A DNA stretch of 64,000 nucleotides from Marinobacterium mangrovicola (GCF_004339595.1 NZ_SMFU01000011.1:248001-312000); one strand, 5' to 3'; shown: positions 26,779 through 35,618, counted from the first letter of the stretch. The notes: generated by a model not told the origin, from the sequence alone. Program-made: numbers and translations.

Positions 26779-27561
26779 ATGAAAACGCTAGAAAGCAAAG
26801 TTGCGCTCGTCTCGGGTGGTGCCGATGGCATCGGTCGCGCCGTGGTCGAGCGCTACATCGCTGAAGGCGCCAAGGTCGCGGTGTTCGATATCAACGCCGA
26901 GAAACTGGAGTCTCTGAAGGCCGCGTACCCGGATGAGCTGATCACGGTGCACGGAGATGTCACCCGTTACGAAGATAACGAGCGCGCCGTTGCCGAAACA
27001 GTGGCCGCGTTTGGCAAGCTCGATATCTTTGTCGGCAACGCCGCGCTGTTCGACTACTTCGTACCGCTGCGTAAGATCGCGCCGGAACAGCTGGAAGAGA
27101 GCTTCGACAAGCTGTTCCACGTTAACGTGATGGGCTACATGAACGGCGTTCGCGCCGCGATGGCAGAGCTGAAAAAGAGTAAGGGAGCGGTGGTGCTCAC
27201 CGTGTCCAACTCCGGCTTCTATCCCGGCGGCGGCGGCATTCTTTACGTTACCGCTAAGCACGCAGTGGTTGGATTGATTAAGCAGTTGGCCTACGAGATG
27301 GCGCCGGATGTCAGGGTGAACGGCGTATCTCCGGGAGCCACCGATACCGAGATGAAATCGGTGGACGGAATCTCCGACCGGGCGCAGCCGCTGAACCATA
27401 TCCAGGGCTTCCGCGATAATGCCGCCAATGCGGTGCCGCTGAAGCGGATCGCGTCGCCTGCTGATCACACAGCCTTCTATGTTGTTCTGGCCTCCAACGA
27501 GCAGTCACCGATGACCACCGGTTGCGTCATCCACAGTGACGGCGGTTGGGTCGCCAGATAA
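26779..27561 (+). CDS. cis-Dihydrodiol dehydrogenase (SDR family)
   Basis: A 260-residue NAD+-dependent short-chain dehydrogenase that should turn the cis-dihydrodiol into a catechol, restoring the aromatic ring. The cofactor motif is GGADGIGR (13-20), D37 fits NAD preference, and the active site is S143 with Y156 and K160 (YVTAK). GFYPGGGGILYVTAKHA matches the HcaB/BphB group. Position between the oxygenase and downstream genes supports the role. Confidence 0.92.
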   Translation: MKTLESKVALVSGGADGIGRAVVERYIAEGAKVAVFDINAEKLESLKAAYPDELITVHGDVTRYEDNERAVAETVAAFGKLDIFVGNAALFDYFVPLRKIAPEQLEESFDKLFHVNVMGYMNGVRAAMAELKKSKGAVVLTVSNSGFYPGGGGILYVTAKHAVVGLIKQLAYEMAPDVRVNGVSPGATDTEMKSVDGISDRAQPLNHIQGFRDNAANAVPLKRIASPADHTAFYVVLASNEQSPMTTGCVIHSDGGWVAR

Positions 27562-27585
27562 GAAATAAACGGGAGCATAACAATA

Positions 27586-28524
27586 ATGAGTATTTTCGAT
27601 ACCACCCGACTGCCGCTGCTGGTGGCACCCATGTTTCTCGTATCGTCGCCGCAGCTGGCTATCGCTGCAGCACGTTCCGGGGTTGTTGGCAGCCTGCCGG
27701 CGGCCAATGCGCGCAGCGTGGAAACCCTCGATGAGTGGATGTCCGAAATCCACGCCGAGCTCAGCGGTGAAGGCCTGCCCTGGCTGTTCAATATGATTGT
27801 CCACTCCACCTACGACCGCTTTGATCGTGAGATTGAGCTGGTGCGCAAGTATCAGCCCTCCATCGTCTCCACGGCGCTGGGCTCCCCGGCTCGGGTGATG
27901 GAGGTGGTGAAGGGCTACGGCGGCCAGGTTTACGCCGATGTCATTACCCCGGCCATGGCGAAAAAATCGATCGCAGCCGGTGTCGATGGTCTGATCCTGG
28001 TGACCCAGGGCGCCGGTGGTCATACCGGTCGCTATAACCCGCTGGCCTTTATCGCTGAAGTACGTGAGTTCTGGGATGGGCCACTGGGCATCGCTGGCTG
28101 TATCTCTCGGGGTGACGATATCGGCGGGATGCTGGCAGCAGGCGCTGACTTTGTGGTGTCCGGTACCCGCTTTATCGCTGCTGACGAAAGCTTCGCTGTC
28201 GATGAGTACAAGCAGATGCTGGTCGATTCCGCCATGGAAGGTGTGGTTGAAACCAAGGCGGTCAGCGGCGTGCTGGCCAACTGGATGACCGCAAGTCTCG
28301 AGAAGTGTGGCATCTCCCCGGACGACAAGGGCGACGACAAGGTAATCGACTTCTCCGGCGATATCTCCACCGCCAACAAGGCCTGGAAAGATGTCTGGTC
28401 TGCCGGCCAGGGTGTGGGCGTGACCAAAGAGGTGAAGAGCTGCCTCGACATCGTCGACGAGATGCACACAGAGTTTGTCGAGTCCCTGCAGAGAGTCAAC
28501 CAGCTGTCAGAAAGGTACCTCTAA
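27586..28524 (+). CDS. Nitronate monooxygenase-like flavoprotein (copy 1)
   Basis: A 312-residue TIM-barrel FMN protein of the nitronate monooxygenase/2-nitropropane dioxygenase family. RLPLLVAPMFLVSSPQLA begins the barrel, and TQGAGGHTGRYNPLAF is the conserved flavin and active-site loop with its histidine. No nitro chemistry is expected in this operon. Some family members, such as IpdC in steroid breakdown, work as flavin-dependent dehydrogenases on CoA esters, which would suit the CoA ligase two genes downstream. That role is inference. The TAA overlaps the hydratase ATG. A related gene lies at 39608-40582. Confidence 0.85.
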   Translation: MSIFDTTRLPLLVAPMFLVSSPQLAIAAARSGVVGSLPAANARSVETLDEWMSEIHAELSGEGLPWLFNMIVHSTYDRFDREIELVRKYQPSIVSTALGSPARVMEVVKGYGGQVYADVITPAMAKKSIAAGVDGLILVTQGAGGHTGRYNPLAFIAEVREFWDGPLGIAGCISRGDDIGGMLAAGADFVVSGTRFIAADESFAVDEYKQMLVDSAMEGVVETKAVSGVLANWMTASLEKCGISPDDKGDDKVIDFSGDISTANKAWKDVWSAGQGVGVTKEVKSCLDIVDEMHTEFVESLQRVNQLSERYL

Positions 28525-29303
28525 TGTCCAGTTCAGAGTTCAATGCTGTTGCGCAGCAGATAATTAAAGCTAGAGCCGAAGCCTGCGCTATCGATCCCAT
28601 CTCGGGTGCTTACCCCCACTTCGATATGGATGATGCCTACGCGATCCAGAAGCTGGTCAATGCCGCCCGCGTTGACGACGGTGGTCGCGTGGTCGGCTAC
28701 AAGATCGGCCTCACGTCCAAGGCGGTTCAGGAGCAGCTCGGCGTCGGCCAGCCCGACTACGGTGTGCTGTTCGCGGATATGGAGCTGCGCCAGGGCGAGG
28801 TACTTGATACCAGCGGCCTGATCGCCCCCAAGGCCGAAGGTGAAATCGGCTTCGCATTCAAAAACGATATCGACCGCAGTGACCTCACGCTGATGGAGCT
28901 GCAGGCCGAAATCGACTTCTTTTTCCCGGTGATCGAGATCGTTGATTCCGTGGTGCGCGACTGGAAGATCGGCATCGTCGATACCATCGCGGATAACGCA
29001 TCCTCCGCGCGTTACATGATCGGTACCAAAACCTTCAGCCCGCGCGGCGTCGACTTCGGCGAACTGCCGCTGACGATCAGTGCGCCTCAGGGCGAGATCA
29101 AGGGTGTCGGTCGGGCCTGTCTCGGTAATCCGCTGTACGCCACTCACTGGCTGGTGAAAAAGCTCATCGAGCTGGATGTGCCGGTCAAACGCGGACAGAT
29201 CGTGCTGTCTGGGGCCATGGCGCCGATGGTACCGATTACGCCAAACAGTGAGATCGCTTTCGACTTCGAAGGACTTGAACGTCTGGTGCTCACTTCGCGC
29301 TGA
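28524..29303 (+). CDS. mhpD: 2-Hydroxypenta-2,4-dienoate hydratase
   Basis: A 259-residue hydratase of the MhpD/DmpE/BphH family that converts 2-hydroxypenta-2,4-dienoate to 4-hydroxy-2-oxovalerate. GYKIGLTSKAVQEQLGVGQP, APKAEGEIGF (metal-binding glutamates) and PLYATHWLVKKL are family blocks. The ATG at 28524 overlaps the previous stop (TAATG); a longer in-frame reading inside the upstream gene is discounted. It supplies the aldolase at 32274. Confidence 0.93.
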   Translation: MSSSEFNAVAQQIIKARAEACAIDPISGAYPHFDMDDAYAIQKLVNAARVDDGGRVVGYKIGLTSKAVQEQLGVGQPDYGVLFADMELRQGEVLDTSGLIAPKAEGEIGFAFKNDIDRSDLTLMELQAEIDFFFPVIEIVDSVVRDWKIGIVDTIADNASSARYMIGTKTFSPRGVDFGELPLTISAPQGEIKGVGRACLGNPLYATHWLVKKLIELDVPVKRGQIVLSGAMAPMVPITPNSEIAFDFEGLERLVLTSR

Positions 29304-29336
29304 GAAGCCCACAAGTACAAAAAGAAGGGTTAAGTT

Positions 29337-31166
29337 ATGGGTGAAAATATCTACGCTTCGCTGCCGGCTACCCAAACGTCGGTAACCCAGGAACCGGATG
29401 GTTCCTTCATTGTGGCGTCGCAAACCGAGCTCAAGCCGTATGAGCGTTGCGTCGGCGACTGGCTGGAGCGCTGGGCTGAAGAGCGCGGCGACCAGATCTT
29501 TATCGGTGAACGCCAGGGAGAGGGCTGGCGCGCGCTGGGCTATCGTGAGTTCCGTAACTCCGTACACCGCGTTGCCCAGGGGCTGTTGAATCTGGGGCTG
29601 GCCGACCGTGGTCCCCTGGTGATCCTGTCCGGTAACTCGGTGGATCACGCGCTGATCATGATGGCGGCCATGCATATCGGCATCCCGGTGACCTCGGTCT
29701 CCGTGGCCTATTCTCTGGTGGCCAAAACCCACGAGAAACTGGCATCAATTGTTGAGCGGCTGCGCCCTTGCGCTGTGTATGCCGATGATGCGCTGCAGTT
29801 TGCCGATGCGCTCGCCGCCTGTGAGGGTGTCGAGACATTTATCTCATCCCGCAATCACCTGGAGAGCGACGGTGTGTTGCCGTTTGAGCAGCTGCTCAAT
29901 ACACAGGCCACCGACGCGGTAACCGAGCGTTTCAACGCGTTGACGCCGGAAAGCCACGCCAAGTACATGCTGACCTCCGGCTCCACCGGCGTGCCCAAGG
30001 TGGTGGTGAACACCCAGCGTATGCTCTGCTCCAACCAGCAGATGGTGGCCCAGTATTACTCCTTCCTGGAAAGTGATACGCCGCGTGTCCTCGACTGGCT
30101 GCCGTGGAGCCACACCTTCGGTACCAACCATAACTTCAACCTGGTGCTCAGAAACGGCGGCACCCTGTATATCGATAACGGTAAACCGGTGCCGGGTCTG
30201 ATCGAAGAGAGCGTGCGCAATCTCAAGGAGATCAAGCCGAACCTCTACTTCAACGTGCCCAAGGGGTTTGAAGTGCTGCTGGGTTATCTGCGCGAGGATG
30301 AATCCTTCCGCCAGAGCTTCTTCTCCAGCGTCAACATGCTGTTTTACGCCGCAGCGGCACTGCCGGGCCCGATCTGGGATGAGTTGAAGGAGATGTGTGC
30401 CGAGACCGGGAACGACGTTTTCTTCACCACTGAATGGGGCTCCACCGAGACCGCGCCGGCCAACACCAACGTTCACTGGCGTCTTGAAAAGGCCGGCAAT
30501 ATCGGTATTCCGCTGCCGGGCGTGCAGATCCGCTTTGTGCCCAACGGCTCCAAGCTGGAGATGCGTATCAAGGGCCCGAACGTGTTCAGCGAGTATCTCA
30601 ACGACCCGGAAACCACCGCGGATTCCTTTGACGAGCAGGGCTTCTACCGCATTGGCGATGCTGGTCGCCTGGTGGACCCGGAAGATGCCTCCAAGGGGAT
30701 CCTGTTCGACGGCCGTGTATCGGAAGACTTCAAACTCTGCACCGGTACCTGGGTCTGTGTCGCCACGATCCGCGCCAATGTGCACAAGTACCTGGGCGAC
30801 CTGGTGGCCGATGCGGTCGTCACCGGCCATGACCAGGATTACCTGGGCCTGATGCTGGTACCCGGTCCGGGTATGCGCAAGCTGGCAGGGGACAAGGACG
30901 GCACTATGACCGGCAGCGAACTGATGGCGAATCCGGCGGTCCGCAGTGCGCTTGAGAACGAACTGGTCGTGATGGCTAAGCAGTCACGAGGCTCAGCTCA
31001 GCGGGTTTGCCGCGCACTGATCCTGGAGACGCCGCCGTCTCTGGAGCAGGGCGAGGTTACCGATAAGGGCAACCTGAATCAGCGTCGGCTGCTAGAAACG
31101 CGCGCCGAATATGTGCAACGGCTCTATGACGCAGATGTACATGAGAGCGTTATCAGCATCATTTAA
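29337..31166 (+). CDS. Feruloyl-CoA-synthetase-like acyl-CoA ligase
   Basis: A 609-residue AMP-forming ligase. The P-loop is LTSGSTGVPK, and LDWLPWSHTFGTNHNFNLVL, GRVSEDFKLCTGTWV and the C-terminal GEVTDKGNLNQRRLL are blocks that mark the feruloyl-CoA synthetase branch. It should join an aryl or aryl-acrylate acid to CoA with ATP. No feruloyl-CoA hydratase/lyase (Ech) lies in the operon, so it may act on the incoming acid or on the acid released by the C-C hydrolase. It lies between lower-pathway genes, with a small gene fossil directly after it. Confidence 0.87.
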   Translation: MGENIYASLPATQTSVTQEPDGSFIVASQTELKPYERCVGDWLERWAEERGDQIFIGERQGEGWRALGYREFRNSVHRVAQGLLNLGLADRGPLVILSGNSVDHALIMMAAMHIGIPVTSVSVAYSLVAKTHEKLASIVERLRPCAVYADDALQFADALAACEGVETFISSRNHLESDGVLPFEQLLNTQATDAVTERFNALTPESHAKYMLTSGSTGVPKVVVNTQRMLCSNQQMVAQYYSFLESDTPRVLDWLPWSHTFGTNHNFNLVLRNGGTLYIDNGKPVPGLIEESVRNLKEIKPNLYFNVPKGFEVLLGYLREDESFRQSFFSSVNMLFYAAAALPGPIWDELKEMCAETGNDVFFTTEWGSTETAPANTNVHWRLEKAGNIGIPLPGVQIRFVPNGSKLEMRIKGPNVFSEYLNDPETTADSFDEQGFYRIGDAGRLVDPEDASKGILFDGRVSEDFKLCTGTWVCVATIRANVHKYLGDLVADAVVTGHDQDYLGLMLVPGPGMRKLAGDKDGTMTGSELMANPAVRSALENELVVMAKQSRGSAQRVCRALILETPPSLEQGEVTDKGNLNQRRLLETRAEYVQRLYDADVHESVISII

Positions 31167-31180
31167 TGGGTGAGAACAAT

Positions 31181-31315
31181 ATGGCTAAGAAGCTTAATGC
31201 CGTGATCATCGGCCCGGGCTGCTCTTCAGGGGTAAGCCGGTACAGATCTGCTGATGAAAATGAAACGTTCAGCGTGGATCGAGCCCTGCTCGTCATGAGT
31301 TCACAGATTAATTAA
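31181..31315 (+). pseudogene. Fossil of acetaldehyde dehydrogenase 5' end
   Basis: The 44-codon frame begins MAKKLNAVIIGPG, nearly the same as [13 protein letters not shown] of the intact gene 154 bases on. It then loses register. The bases about 31241-31284 again match the intact gene (CAGATCTGCTGATGAAAATG; 31375-31418 there), now read in another frame, and a stop follows at 31313. This is a truncated, frameshifted tandem copy of the first 30 or so codons of mhpF. It keeps an ATG, but no product is expected. Confidence 0.85.
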
Positions 31316-31334
31316 GTGACCGGGAGATAGGTTA

Positions 31335-32249
31335 ATGAGCAAAAAACTGAAAGCAGTCATTATCGGCCCCGGTAACATCGGTACTGATCTGCTGATGAAA
31401 ATGAAACGTTCAGAGTGGATTGAGCCGGTCTGGATGGTGGGTATCGACCCTGAATCCGAAGGCCTCAAGCGCGCCCGTGAAATGGGCATCAAAACCTCTG
31501 CCGAGGGTGTCGACGGCATTCTCGACAAGGTGATCGAAGATGATATCCGCGTCGCGTTTGATGCTACCTCTGCCTATGTCCACGCCGAAAACAGCCGCAA
31601 GCTGAATGAGCTTGGCGTGATCATGGTCGATCTGACGCCGGCCGCCATCGGCCCGTTCTGTGTGCCGCCGGTCAACCTGGCCGCGCACGCCAAGAACCTG
31701 GAGATGAACGTCAACATGGTGACCTGCGGTGGCCAGGCGACGATCCCGATGGTCGCAGCTGTTTCCCGAGTTCAGCCGGTTGAATACGGCGAGATCATCG
31801 CCACGGTTTCATCTCGTTCCGTGGGCCCGGGTACACGTCAGAACATCGACGAGTTTACCCGTACCACTGCCGGCGCGGTGGAGAAGGTAGGCGGCGCGAA
31901 GAAAGGCAAGGCGATCATCATCATCAACCCGGCGGAGCCGCCGTTGATCATGCGAGACACCGTGCACTGCCTGACCGAAGGCGAGCCGAACCAGGATGCG
32001 ATCACCGAGTCGGTCCATCAGATGGTGGCCGAGGTGCAGAAATATGTGCCGGGCTATCGCCTGGTAAACGGCCCGGTCTTTGATGGCAACCGCGTTTCCA
32101 TGTTTATGGAAGTGGAAGGACTTGGTGACTTCCTGCCGAAGTACGCCGGCAACCTGGACATCATGACCGCTGCGGGCCTGCGTACCGCCGAGATGTTTGC
32201 CGAAGAAGCGGCGAGCGGTGCTATCGATTTGCCGGCACGCGGCCAATAA
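31335..32249 (+). CDS. mhpF: Acetaldehyde dehydrogenase (acylating)
   Basis: A 304-residue enzyme that oxidises acetaldehyde to acetyl-CoA with NAD+ and CoA. The nucleotide motif is [12 protein letters not shown] (9-20), and the catalytic cysteine is C131 in [10 protein letters not shown]. In this family the enzyme channels acetaldehyde from the aldolase, encoded next. GGGAGATAGG lies before the ATG. A broken copy of its 5' end precedes it. Confidence 0.95.
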   Translation: MSKKLKAVIIGPGNIGTDLLMKMKRSEWIEPVWMVGIDPESEGLKRAREMGIKTSAEGVDGILDKVIEDDIRVAFDATSAYVHAENSRKLNELGVIMVDLTPAAIGPFCVPPVNLAAHAKNLEMNVNMVTCGGQATIPMVAAVSRVQPVEYGEIIATVSSRSVGPGTRQNIDEFTRTTAGAVEKVGGAKKGKAIIIINPAEPPLIMRDTVHCLTEGEPNQDAITESVHQMVAEVQKYVPGYRLVNGPVFDGNRVSMFMEVEGLGDFLPKYAGNLDIMTAAGLRTAEMFAEEAASGAIDLPARGQ

Positions 32250-32273
32250 GCCTGGGACGGAGGAGAACAGACA

Positions 32274-33302
32274 ATGAATCTGCAAGGTAAGAAAGTCCGT
32301 CTGCACGACATGAGCCTGCGTGACGGCATGCATGCAAAGCGCCACCAGATCAGCCTGAAAGAGATGGTGGATGTAGCCACGGCGATGGATGAGGCGGGGA
32401 TGCCGCTGATCGAAGTCACCCACGGTGATGGCCTAGGCGGTTCGTCGGTCAACTACGGTTTTCCGGCACACTCAGACGAGGAGTACCTGGGCGCCGTTAT
32501 CCCGAAGATGAAGCAGGCCAAGATTTCGGCGCTGCTGCTGCCGGGTATCGGCACCGTCGATCACCTGAAAATGGCCAAGGAGCTGGGCGTCTCCACCATC
32601 CGTGTGGCGACCCACTGCACCGAGGCGGACGTGTCCCAGCAGCACATCACCATCGCCCGTGAGATGAATATGGACACCGTGGGCTTCCTGATGATGGCGC
32701 ACATGGTTCCGGCCGAGAAGATTCTCGAACAGGCCAAACTGATGGTCGGCTACGGCGCCAACTGCATCTACTGCACCGACTCCGCCGGCTACATGCTGCC
32801 GGAAGAGGTCAGCGCCAAGATCGGTCTGCTGCGTGCCGAACTGCCGGACAATATTGAGATCGGCTTCCATGGTCATCACAACATGGCGATGGGTGTGGCC
32901 AACTCACTGGCGGCGATCGAAGCCGGCGCTGCCCGTATCGATGGATCCGTTGCGGGCCTCGGTGCCGGTGCCGGTAATACCCCGCTGGAAGTGCTGTGTG
33001 CGGTGCTGGATCGCATGGGCTGCGAAACCGGTATCGATCTCTACAAGATCATGGATGTGGCGGAAGACCTGATCACGCCGATGATGGATCAGCCGATCCG
33101 TGTCGATCGTGACTCCCTGACCCTGGGCTACGCCGGTGTTTACTCCTCCTTCCTGCTGTTCGCTCAGCGCGCGGAGAAAAAATACGGCATCTCAGCCCGT
33201 GACATTCTGGTAGAGCTGGGTCGTCGTGGCACCGTGGGTGGCCAGGAAGACATGATCGAAGATCTGGCCCTGACCATGGCGAAGCAGAAAGGAGTGGTCT
33301 GA
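32274..33302 (+). CDS. mhpE: 4-Hydroxy-2-oxovalerate aldolase
   Basis: A 342-residue Mn2+-dependent class II aldolase (DmpG/MhpE/BphI) that cleaves 4-hydroxy-2-oxovalerate to pyruvate and acetaldehyde. The metal and base residues are R16, D17, H20 (LRDGMH) and H199, H201 (GFHGHHN). GGAGGAG precedes the ATG. Its stop overlaps the start of the reductase gene (TGATGG). Confidence 0.95.
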   Translation: MNLQGKKVRLHDMSLRDGMHAKRHQISLKEMVDVATAMDEAGMPLIEVTHGDGLGGSSVNYGFPAHSDEEYLGAVIPKMKQAKISALLLPGIGTVDHLKMAKELGVSTIRVATHCTEADVSQQHITIAREMNMDTVGFLMMAHMVPAEKILEQAKLMVGYGANCIYCTDSAGYMLPEEVSAKIGLLRAELPDNIEIGFHGHHNMAMGVANSLAAIEAGAARIDGSVAGLGAGAGNTPLEVLCAVLDRMGCETGIDLYKIMDVAEDLITPMMDQPIRVDRDSLTLGYAGVYSSFLLFAQRAEKKYGISARDILVELGRRGTVGGQEDMIEDLALTMAKQKGVV

Positions 33303-34294
33303 TGGCTGTTGAAGTCAGAGTCGAGCCGTCTGGTAAGAGCTTCAGCGTCGAAGAGGGGCAGAGTGTGCTGGAGGCTGGCCTGAAGGCCGGCGTTACTCTC
33401 AAGCACAGCTGCCGGGATGGTCAGTGCGGCGAATGCCGCACCACCATCGTCTCCGGGCAGGTCGCTTACGCCGATGAGGTGAAAGACAAGCTGGTCGAAA
33501 CCGACCTGGATGGCGTCACTGGCCTGATGTGCCAGGCGCGCCCGAGCAGTGATCTGGTAGTGGATGCCCCCGAGGTTACCGAGCTGGAAGGGATCAGTAT
33601 CCAGAAGTTCCCGGTCCGAGTGCTGGCCAAAGAGGTGTTGTCGGACGACGTGGTGGTGCTGCGTTTAGGTCCGGCACCCGGTATCGAGTTCCGCTGCATG
33701 CCTGGTCAGTACATCGACCTGCAGATGAAAGATGGCAACAAGCGCAGCTACTCCGTAGCGGCAACGGATGATAGTGGCCAGATCGAACTGCATATCCGCA
33801 AGATGCCGGGTGGTGTGGTTAGCGGCTTTATCTACGATGAGCTTAAGGCCAAGGCGATCCTCACCGCTGAAGGGCCGTTCGGGACTTTCTATATCCGCGA
33901 GGGTGAGGCTCCGATCATTCTGACCGCCAGTGGCACCGGTTTTGCGCCGATCAAGGCGATCATCGAACAGCTGGTGCGTGAGGATAACAGCCGTCCCGTG
34001 GTGCTCTACTGGGGTGGTCGTCGTAAGGCGGACCTCTATTACCACCAGATGTGTCTGGACTGGGGTAAAGAGTTGTCCTGGTTGACCTATGTGCCGGTGC
34101 TGTCCGAAGAGGAGGGCGACTGGGATGGCCGTACCGGCTTTGTGCATCAGGCGGTGGTGGATGATATCCCCGATATGTCCGGTTATGAGGCTTATGTCTG
34201 TGGCGCGCCCATCGTGGTCAGCTCGGCGCGGACAGACTTCGTAGAAAAATGCGGCCTGGACCTGGCCAATTTCCATAGTGATGCCTTCCTCTGA
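33302..34294 (+). CDS. Dioxygenase reductase (2Fe-2S ferredoxin plus FAD/NAD domains)
   Basis: A 330-residue NAD(P)H-dependent reductase. The plant-type 2Fe-2S domain comes first (C37, C42, C45 in CRDGQCGEC, and C77). The FAD motif RSYSVAA (148-154) and the nucleotide-binding ASGTGFAPIKAI (about 202-215) follow. With the Rieske ferredoxin and alpha/beta subunits this gives a three-component system of the naphthalene-dioxygenase layout, unlike HcaD, which lacks the plant-type ferredoxin. It is the last gene of the operon and lies 7 kb from the oxygenase genes; a terminator follows. Confidence 0.92.
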   Translation: MAVEVRVEPSGKSFSVEEGQSVLEAGLKAGVTLKHSCRDGQCGECRTTIVSGQVAYADEVKDKLVETDLDGVTGLMCQARPSSDLVVDAPEVTELEGISIQKFPVRVLAKEVLSDDVVVLRLGPAPGIEFRCMPGQYIDLQMKDGNKRSYSVAATDDSGQIELHIRKMPGGVVSGFIYDELKAKAILTAEGPFGTFYIREGEAPIILTASGTGFAPIKAIIEQLVREDNSRPVVLYWGGRRKADLYYHQMCLDWGKELSWLTYVPVLSEEEGDWDGRTGFVHQAVVDDIPDMSGYEAYVCGAPIVVSSARTDFVEKCGLDLANFHSDAFL

Positions 34295-34320
34295 GTCGGC
34301 CTTGTTATAAGACGGCGAGA

Positions 34321-34366
34321 TACCCCGTGCCGTAAACATGTTCTTCGGTGCGGGGTAATGTTTTGT
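34321..34366 (+). terminator. Terminator of the ring-cleavage operon
   Basis: TACCCCGTGCCG (34321-34332) pairs with CGGTGCGGGGTA (about 34346-34357) except for two central bases. TTTTGTTT follows within four bases. Confidence 0.7.
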
Positions 34367-34373
34367 TTATAAA

Positions 34374-34389
34374 CATTCACAGCTGTATG
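34374..34389. promoter_or_regulatory. Candidate operator CATTC-N6-GTATG (copy 2, one mismatch) over a promoter
   Basis: Matches the 22519 site but for one base, and is followed by TT as there. TTGTTT (34363-34368) and TATGTT (34386-34391) are 17 bases apart, so the site would cover the spacer and -10 of a promoter facing the TRAP genes, though about 150 bases before dctP. Confidence 0.45.
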
Positions 34390-34466
34390 TTTTAGGTTTT
34401 TAATAATAGGTTTTTGCCTATATTTAGGCATAAAATCGAACTAAAAACCGGAAACATTAAGTTGAA

Positions 34467-34492
34467 AAAAAGATACATTAATGTATCTTTTT
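34467..34492. promoter_or_regulatory. Perfect 26-bp palindrome before dctP
   Basis: All 26 bases are symmetric about 34479.5, with core GATACATTAATGTATC bounded by A5 and T5. TTGAAA (34462-34467) and TATCTT (34484-34489) with 16 bases between could form a promoter overlapping it. It could be the operator of the adjacent AraC or TetR regulator, or a bidirectional terminator, since a T-run follows on either strand. Confidence 0.6.
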
Positions 34493-34536
34493 GGTTGAAA
34501 GCTACTCCTGGAAAATAATAAATATGAGGGATAGAC

Positions 34537-35568
34537 ATGAAAAAATGTCGTAACCTAGCCGCAGCTCTCTGTGCTTCAATCTCACTCACCGTTGGTGGTA
34601 ACGCACTGGCGGACGATACCCTGACGCTGAGATACAACCAGTGGTTCCCGTCTTCTCACTGGTCCCAGGTTGATGGTCTGCTGGACTTCTTCCGGCAGGT
34701 TGAAACCGTCACTGATGGACGTGTCAAAATCCAGCCTTCTGCCAAGCCGTTGGCGCCGCCAAACCGAAACTACCAGGCGGTAACCAGTGGTATAGCGGAT
34801 GTGGCCTGGGGCCCGCACGGCTATACGCCGGGCGCCTTCCCGCTGACCGAGATGGTCGAATTCCCCTTTGATACCGTCGATGCTGAAAAAAGCTCCATTG
34901 CTTACTGGCGTACATTCAAAGAGCACTTCCAGCCCACCGGCATGCAGGAAGACGTGGTCACTCTGGCGATGCATGTGACCTCTGGTGGCAATATCCATAT
35001 GAAGGATGACGCGGTGGTTACTCCGGAAGATCTCAGTGGTAAGAAAATCCGTGTGCAGACACCGGTGGTTTCCAATGCACTGCAGGAACTGGGCGTATCG
35101 CCGATCTCAGGCTCTTTGGTTGAGCTGCGTGAATTCCTTTCCCGCGGCGTGATTGATGGCACTGCGCTCTCTGATGAGTTCGTGACCGGCTTCAAAATCG
35201 ACAAATATGTTAATCACGTGACCCGTATTCCTGGTGGCCTCTATTCCAACTCTGCGTTCATCATCATGAACAAAGACAAGTGGGATCAGATCAGCCCGGA
35301 AGATCAGGCCGCGATCCGGAAAATTTCCGGCGAGGTACTGTCTGCACGGATGGGCAAGCTGTGGGACGAGAACGACCTGAAAGGGCGTGAGTTCCTCAAG
35401 GCCAAGCTCGGCGAAGAGTATCGTGAAGCGTCTCCCGAGCTGATGGATGCGCTGGCCGAGGCCTTCGCCCCTCAGCGTGCAGAGTGGTTCAACGTCGCTA
35501 ACGAGAACGGTGTCGACGGTAAAGCGGTGATGGATTTCTACCGCAACGAGATCGATTCCCTGCAGTAA
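34537..35568 (+). CDS. dctP: TRAP transporter substrate-binding protein (DctP family)
   Basis: A 343-residue periplasmic binding protein that captures the substrate for the DctQM permease. The signal peptide covers about residues 1-25 (cleavage near ALA-DDT). The body shows the family's core: LRYNQWFPSSHW near the start, the hinge region GKKIRVQTPVVSNALQELG (the arginine that grips the substrate carboxylate), and VTRIPGGLYSNSAFIIMNKD. TRAP systems carry organic acids using the Na+ gradient. Placement beside the aromatic operon suggests an aromatic or arylalkanoic acid. Confidence 0.92.
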   Translation: MKKCRNLAAALCASISLTVGGNALADDTLTLRYNQWFPSSHWSQVDGLLDFFRQVETVTDGRVKIQPSAKPLAPPNRNYQAVTSGIADVAWGPHGYTPGAFPLTEMVEFPFDTVDAEKSSIAYWRTFKEHFQPTGMQEDVVTLAMHVTSGGNIHMKDDAVVTPEDLSGKKIRVQTPVVSNALQELGVSPISGSLVELREFLSRGVIDGTALSDEFVTGFKIDKYVNHVTRIPGGLYSNSAFIIMNKDKWDQISPEDQAAIRKISGEVLSARMGKLWDENDLKGREFLKAKLGEEYREASPELMDALAEAFAPQRAEWFNVANENGVDGKAVMDFYRNEIDSLQ

Positions 35569-35584
35569 GCCCCAGCGCTTGTGT

Positions 35585-35618
35585 AGCTCCCTGCGCCTCA
35601 GGGCAGGGAGCTCTTTTT
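35585..35618 (+). terminator. Intra-operon terminator between dctP and dctQ
   Basis: AGCTCCCTG (35585-35593) pairs with CAGGGAGCT (35604-35612), then CTTTTT. It would lower transcription of the permease relative to the binding protein, which such importers need in excess. Confidence 0.75.

Noticed and set aside
28305-28523. In-frame 5' extension of the hydratase into the flavoprotein gene
   Set aside because: The TAATG junction at 28522-28526 and the family N-terminus both place the start at 28524.
27586-28524. Nitro-compound degradation as the purpose of the main operon
   Set aside because: The nitronate-monooxygenase family is broad, and no nitroreductase or nitrite genes lie nearby.
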